NCBI GenBank assembly: GCA_021292105.1
Contig: CM037871.1
Span: 15,869,460 to 15,933,459, forward strand
Length of the DNA: 64,000 bases
Reading direction: 5' to 3'
From: Anadara kagoshimensis
Taxonomy: Eukaryota; Mollusca; Bivalvia; Arcoida; Arcidae
Positions within the stretch are counted from its first letter, which is position 1. Every line of letters starts with the position of its first letter. Position numbers and translations under genes: made by a program. The notes under the pieces are model-generated. The model did no database searches, was not told the origin of the DNA, and saw only the letters and a list, made by a program, of their open reading frames with translations. This document shows, piece by piece, positions 61,666-64,000 of this stretch.

Positions 61666-61812
61666 AATTTTTATATCAATGCTGTTATCATTGGAAACAA
61701 AATGTGTATGGTTATATTGATATTTTGTACTAAGATGTGTACTTGATTAGTTATATTTTAGACACAGAACTGAACAGAATCTAGAATATAAGACATTAAT
61801 AAAAGGTAATAT

Positions 61813-62483
61813 ACAGGTTCCAAACAAAAGTGTAGAAGCCCCCTTATATAACCTATGTTGAACATCAGTTAAGAACTTTTAGTAATTTATGCTTTGTGAA
61901 TCTATCTGGTTAAATTTTAGTTCAAGTGAAGTGGAAGTGTTTAAGAAAATGAAACGAGAAATTCAGATTGCTTGTAATATTTTTACTTAATGAATAATAC
62001 ACTCTGAAAAGAGATATAAAATGTATTTCCATTTATTAAGGACTTTAGAAAAATAACATACCATTTTATCAGTAACAATCCATTATGTATTGAAAATTCT
62101 AAATGTTTAGAAATTTGGCAAAATCTGATTTTTGATAACAGTATTTAGTCCTTATTAATTTTTTGTGTAACATCAATTCCCTATTGCGAAACGATGTTCC
62201 AAAGGAACATATCTTGGAACATATCCTTTGTTCTTAGAAATCTGAATTTTTTTTGCTAAAGGACAGAAGTTTTTGTGCCTGAAATGTACAAACAGAGATA
62301 ATTGTCTCTCTTTTAAAATTGTGTTGCGTTAAAATGGTATGGTTTTGTTCTATGCGTATGTCACATGTAAGTAACTTCAAAACAAAGAATTGATAAAGCA
62401 TGTCAAAATTACCATAGCTGAAAAGTCAAGCCTAGTTATAAACTACGTTAATGGGGCTTCCAAACTTTCGGGTTGGACCTGTA
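61813..62483. mobile_element. Second Tc1/mariner-like MITE, 671 bp
   Basis: The left end tacaggttccaaacaaaag and the complement of the right end tacaggtccaacccgaaagt are inverted. Both ends resemble the MITE at 50661 (tip tacaggt, inner cccccttatataacct), and TA flanks each side. The two copies share ends but little interior. Confidence 0.75.
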
Positions 62484-62524
62484 TATGATCCGGGCCATGA
62501 ACATTTAACTCAGTTAAGCTAAAT

Positions 62525-62791
62525 TAAATCATTGTGTTTTATTTTTCTATTGATAGAGGTAGTAGTATGGCATGATTATTATAATATATTTTAATATGAA
62601 TTAAGTAATATTGGCTCATAAAACTATATCAAAGATTTATAATGATAATTGAAGTATTAAATCATTCTGTTCTATTTTTCTATTGATAGAGGTACCGGTA
62701 GGGCATGATTATTGTAATTCATTTTAATATGAATTAAGTAATATTGGCTCATAAAACTATATATAAGATTTATAATGATAATTGAAGTATT
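62525..62791. repeat. 133-bp tandem duplication (2 copies)
   Basis: Near-identical halves start at taaatcatt (62525 and 62658) and include tattgatagaggta, gcatgattatt and aagtaatattggctcataa. The few differences indicate a recent event. Confidence 0.95.
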
Positions 62792-62799
62792 TAATTTAA

Positions 62800-63192
62800 A
62801 AAGTATTGTGTTTGATTCACACACTTTCAGTTAATTTTCAGTTGTTGTAACGAAAGTTTTGTAAATTTCATCAATGTGTCATGCTTGATCAAGATAACTA
62901 AGACAAATTATTTTTTCAGTTAAATACATGTTTTTTAAACTTTAACCGGTCTTTTTGTCGTGACAAAACCCTTGTAAGTATATTTTTTATTATGTTCGGT
63001 TAACAATCAAAAACAAACATACTTATCCATTAACAAGGGAGATCACTTAGGCAAGTCATAAAAAACCTTGTTTAAGGATTGTCTAAAGAATGAAAACAAT
63101 TATCTAAATATAGACCCATGCCTTTCGTGTTACAATGAGACCTTATTTAACGTATAATGTTTGTGATGTTGAATTATATCTTATTATTATTA

Positions 63193-63225
<33 letters not shown>

Positions 63226-64000
63226 AATTGGTCTTTTCTCGTAAGACAACAGCATCTTGTGAACTCGTAATTAAAATACAAAATTAACGAACACTATCAT
63301 GACATTATTTTTTAAAACAAAAACAAAAACGTATATTTAGGAGAAGATTACATTAAAGACTAATCACTCTTTTTTTAATCATCGTAAATATACTTTCAAT
63401 TACGATCACAATAACGACAAAAATTTGATAAAAATATAAGAAGATCAAAGTTGCAGTATGTCGGAAAACATTTATTCAAGCATGGTAATGATGACTTACT
63501 GTAAACTTTCCATTTAACTTAACCGAGTTAAATATTCTTGTAACTGTATTTTAAATCAATAACTTTGTATTGTACTGATTTGTATTGATTTTTAGTCTTA
63601 TGTTTGTGTTTGAGAAATTATTTGCTTCTAGCTATTATTAATAAATAACTAGTATTAATCTTGATTTTTATCTTTTTTAAATGTTTGTCATTCATAGTTC
63701 CCTTATATTCAAAGCTATTTGTTGCCTTTGATATTACCCTTGACAGTGATTCCGACTAGTTCAATGATTTTTTAAATTGGGTTTTATGTCCAAGTCAAAA
63801 ATATTTTCTTATATCGAGACGTCATCAGCAAAAAGTGAAGTGGCAGAACTTTGACATTTTATTGCACTAAAAGCAATGTGCAAGGAGTGCTAATACGCCA
63901 CTTCTGTCGTGACAAGGGAGAGTGGATTTAAATGTATATTTCAAAGGAACCGTACCCTTTCATTTCTTAATACTGAGTGCTTGGCGTAAGCACAATTCGT
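62800..64000. other. AT-rich sequence without recognised genes
   Basis: Contains a (TA)n/(T)n tract at 63193-63222. Nothing else could be supported. Confidence 0.5.

Noticed and set aside
63800..63850. Reverse-strand CTGATGA near 63830 as a hammerhead core
   Set aside because: A downstream GAAA exists, but the intervening sequence forms no stem II and there is no stem I pairing.

Overview
The window is AT-rich animal genomic DNA dominated by repeats. Split genes with GT-AG introns, a HARBI1/Myb-SANT transposon, Penelope-type, Ty3/Gypsy and LINE reverse transcriptase remains, and a very large interferon-inducible-type GTPase together suggest a lophotrochozoan, most likely a bivalve mollusc. 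Species cannot be read from the sequence.

Layout. (1) 1-26150: a tandem array of at least 13 units. The left units are long (about 2.6 kb) and diverged. Nine units from 8.7 kb to 25.6 kb are a homogeneous 1.87-1.91 kb deletion derivative. A 2.3 kb foreign element, itself made of two tandem arrays, interrupts one unit (5385-7690). (2) 26574-39324: a decayed PIF/Harbinger transposon with matching ends, a broken HARBI1-like transposase on the plus strand and a broken Myb/SANT gene on the minus strand. Nested in it is a retroelement with A1-internal-B1-A2-B2 split direct repeats (32487-37636), the architecture of Ngaro-type tyrosine-recombinase retrotransposons, with only gag scraps left inside. 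(3) 39819-56832: a multi-exon very large GTPase (GVIN/VLIG family) gene. Its introns hold a Penelope-like RT relic, a Gypsy RT relic, a foldback element, a LINE relic and a MITE. (4) 56833-64000: gene-poor flank with local duplications, a foldback and a second MITE.

Two observations stand out. First, inside the intronic foldback element lies a 340-bp tandem repeat carrying two type I hammerhead ribozymes (45265-45310 and 45605-45650) that bracket exactly one 340-nt monomer. This is the organisation of a retrozyme, a small RNA-circularising retroelement; a third, mutated ribozyme copy lies at 59436-59481. Second, the GTPase gene model begins with an exon encoding a hydrophobic segment followed by a 2A-like ribosome-skipping motif (GIEPNPGP). 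The exon phases across about 12 kb (0, 0/1, 1/1, 1/1, 1) join it without a frameshift to the large GTPase exon, giving 1,830 codons plus stop. The phase 1-1 linker exon is tandemly triplicated, and the third copy has lost its donor site and ends in a stop.

How parts may relate: Penelope-like RTs are the usual suspected machinery for hammerhead-bearing elements, and their 3' tails are scattered through the window, including inside every array unit checked and every exon-duplication unit. All RT and transposase genes seen here carry stops, frameshifts or lost catalytic residues, so nothing here looks able to move itself.
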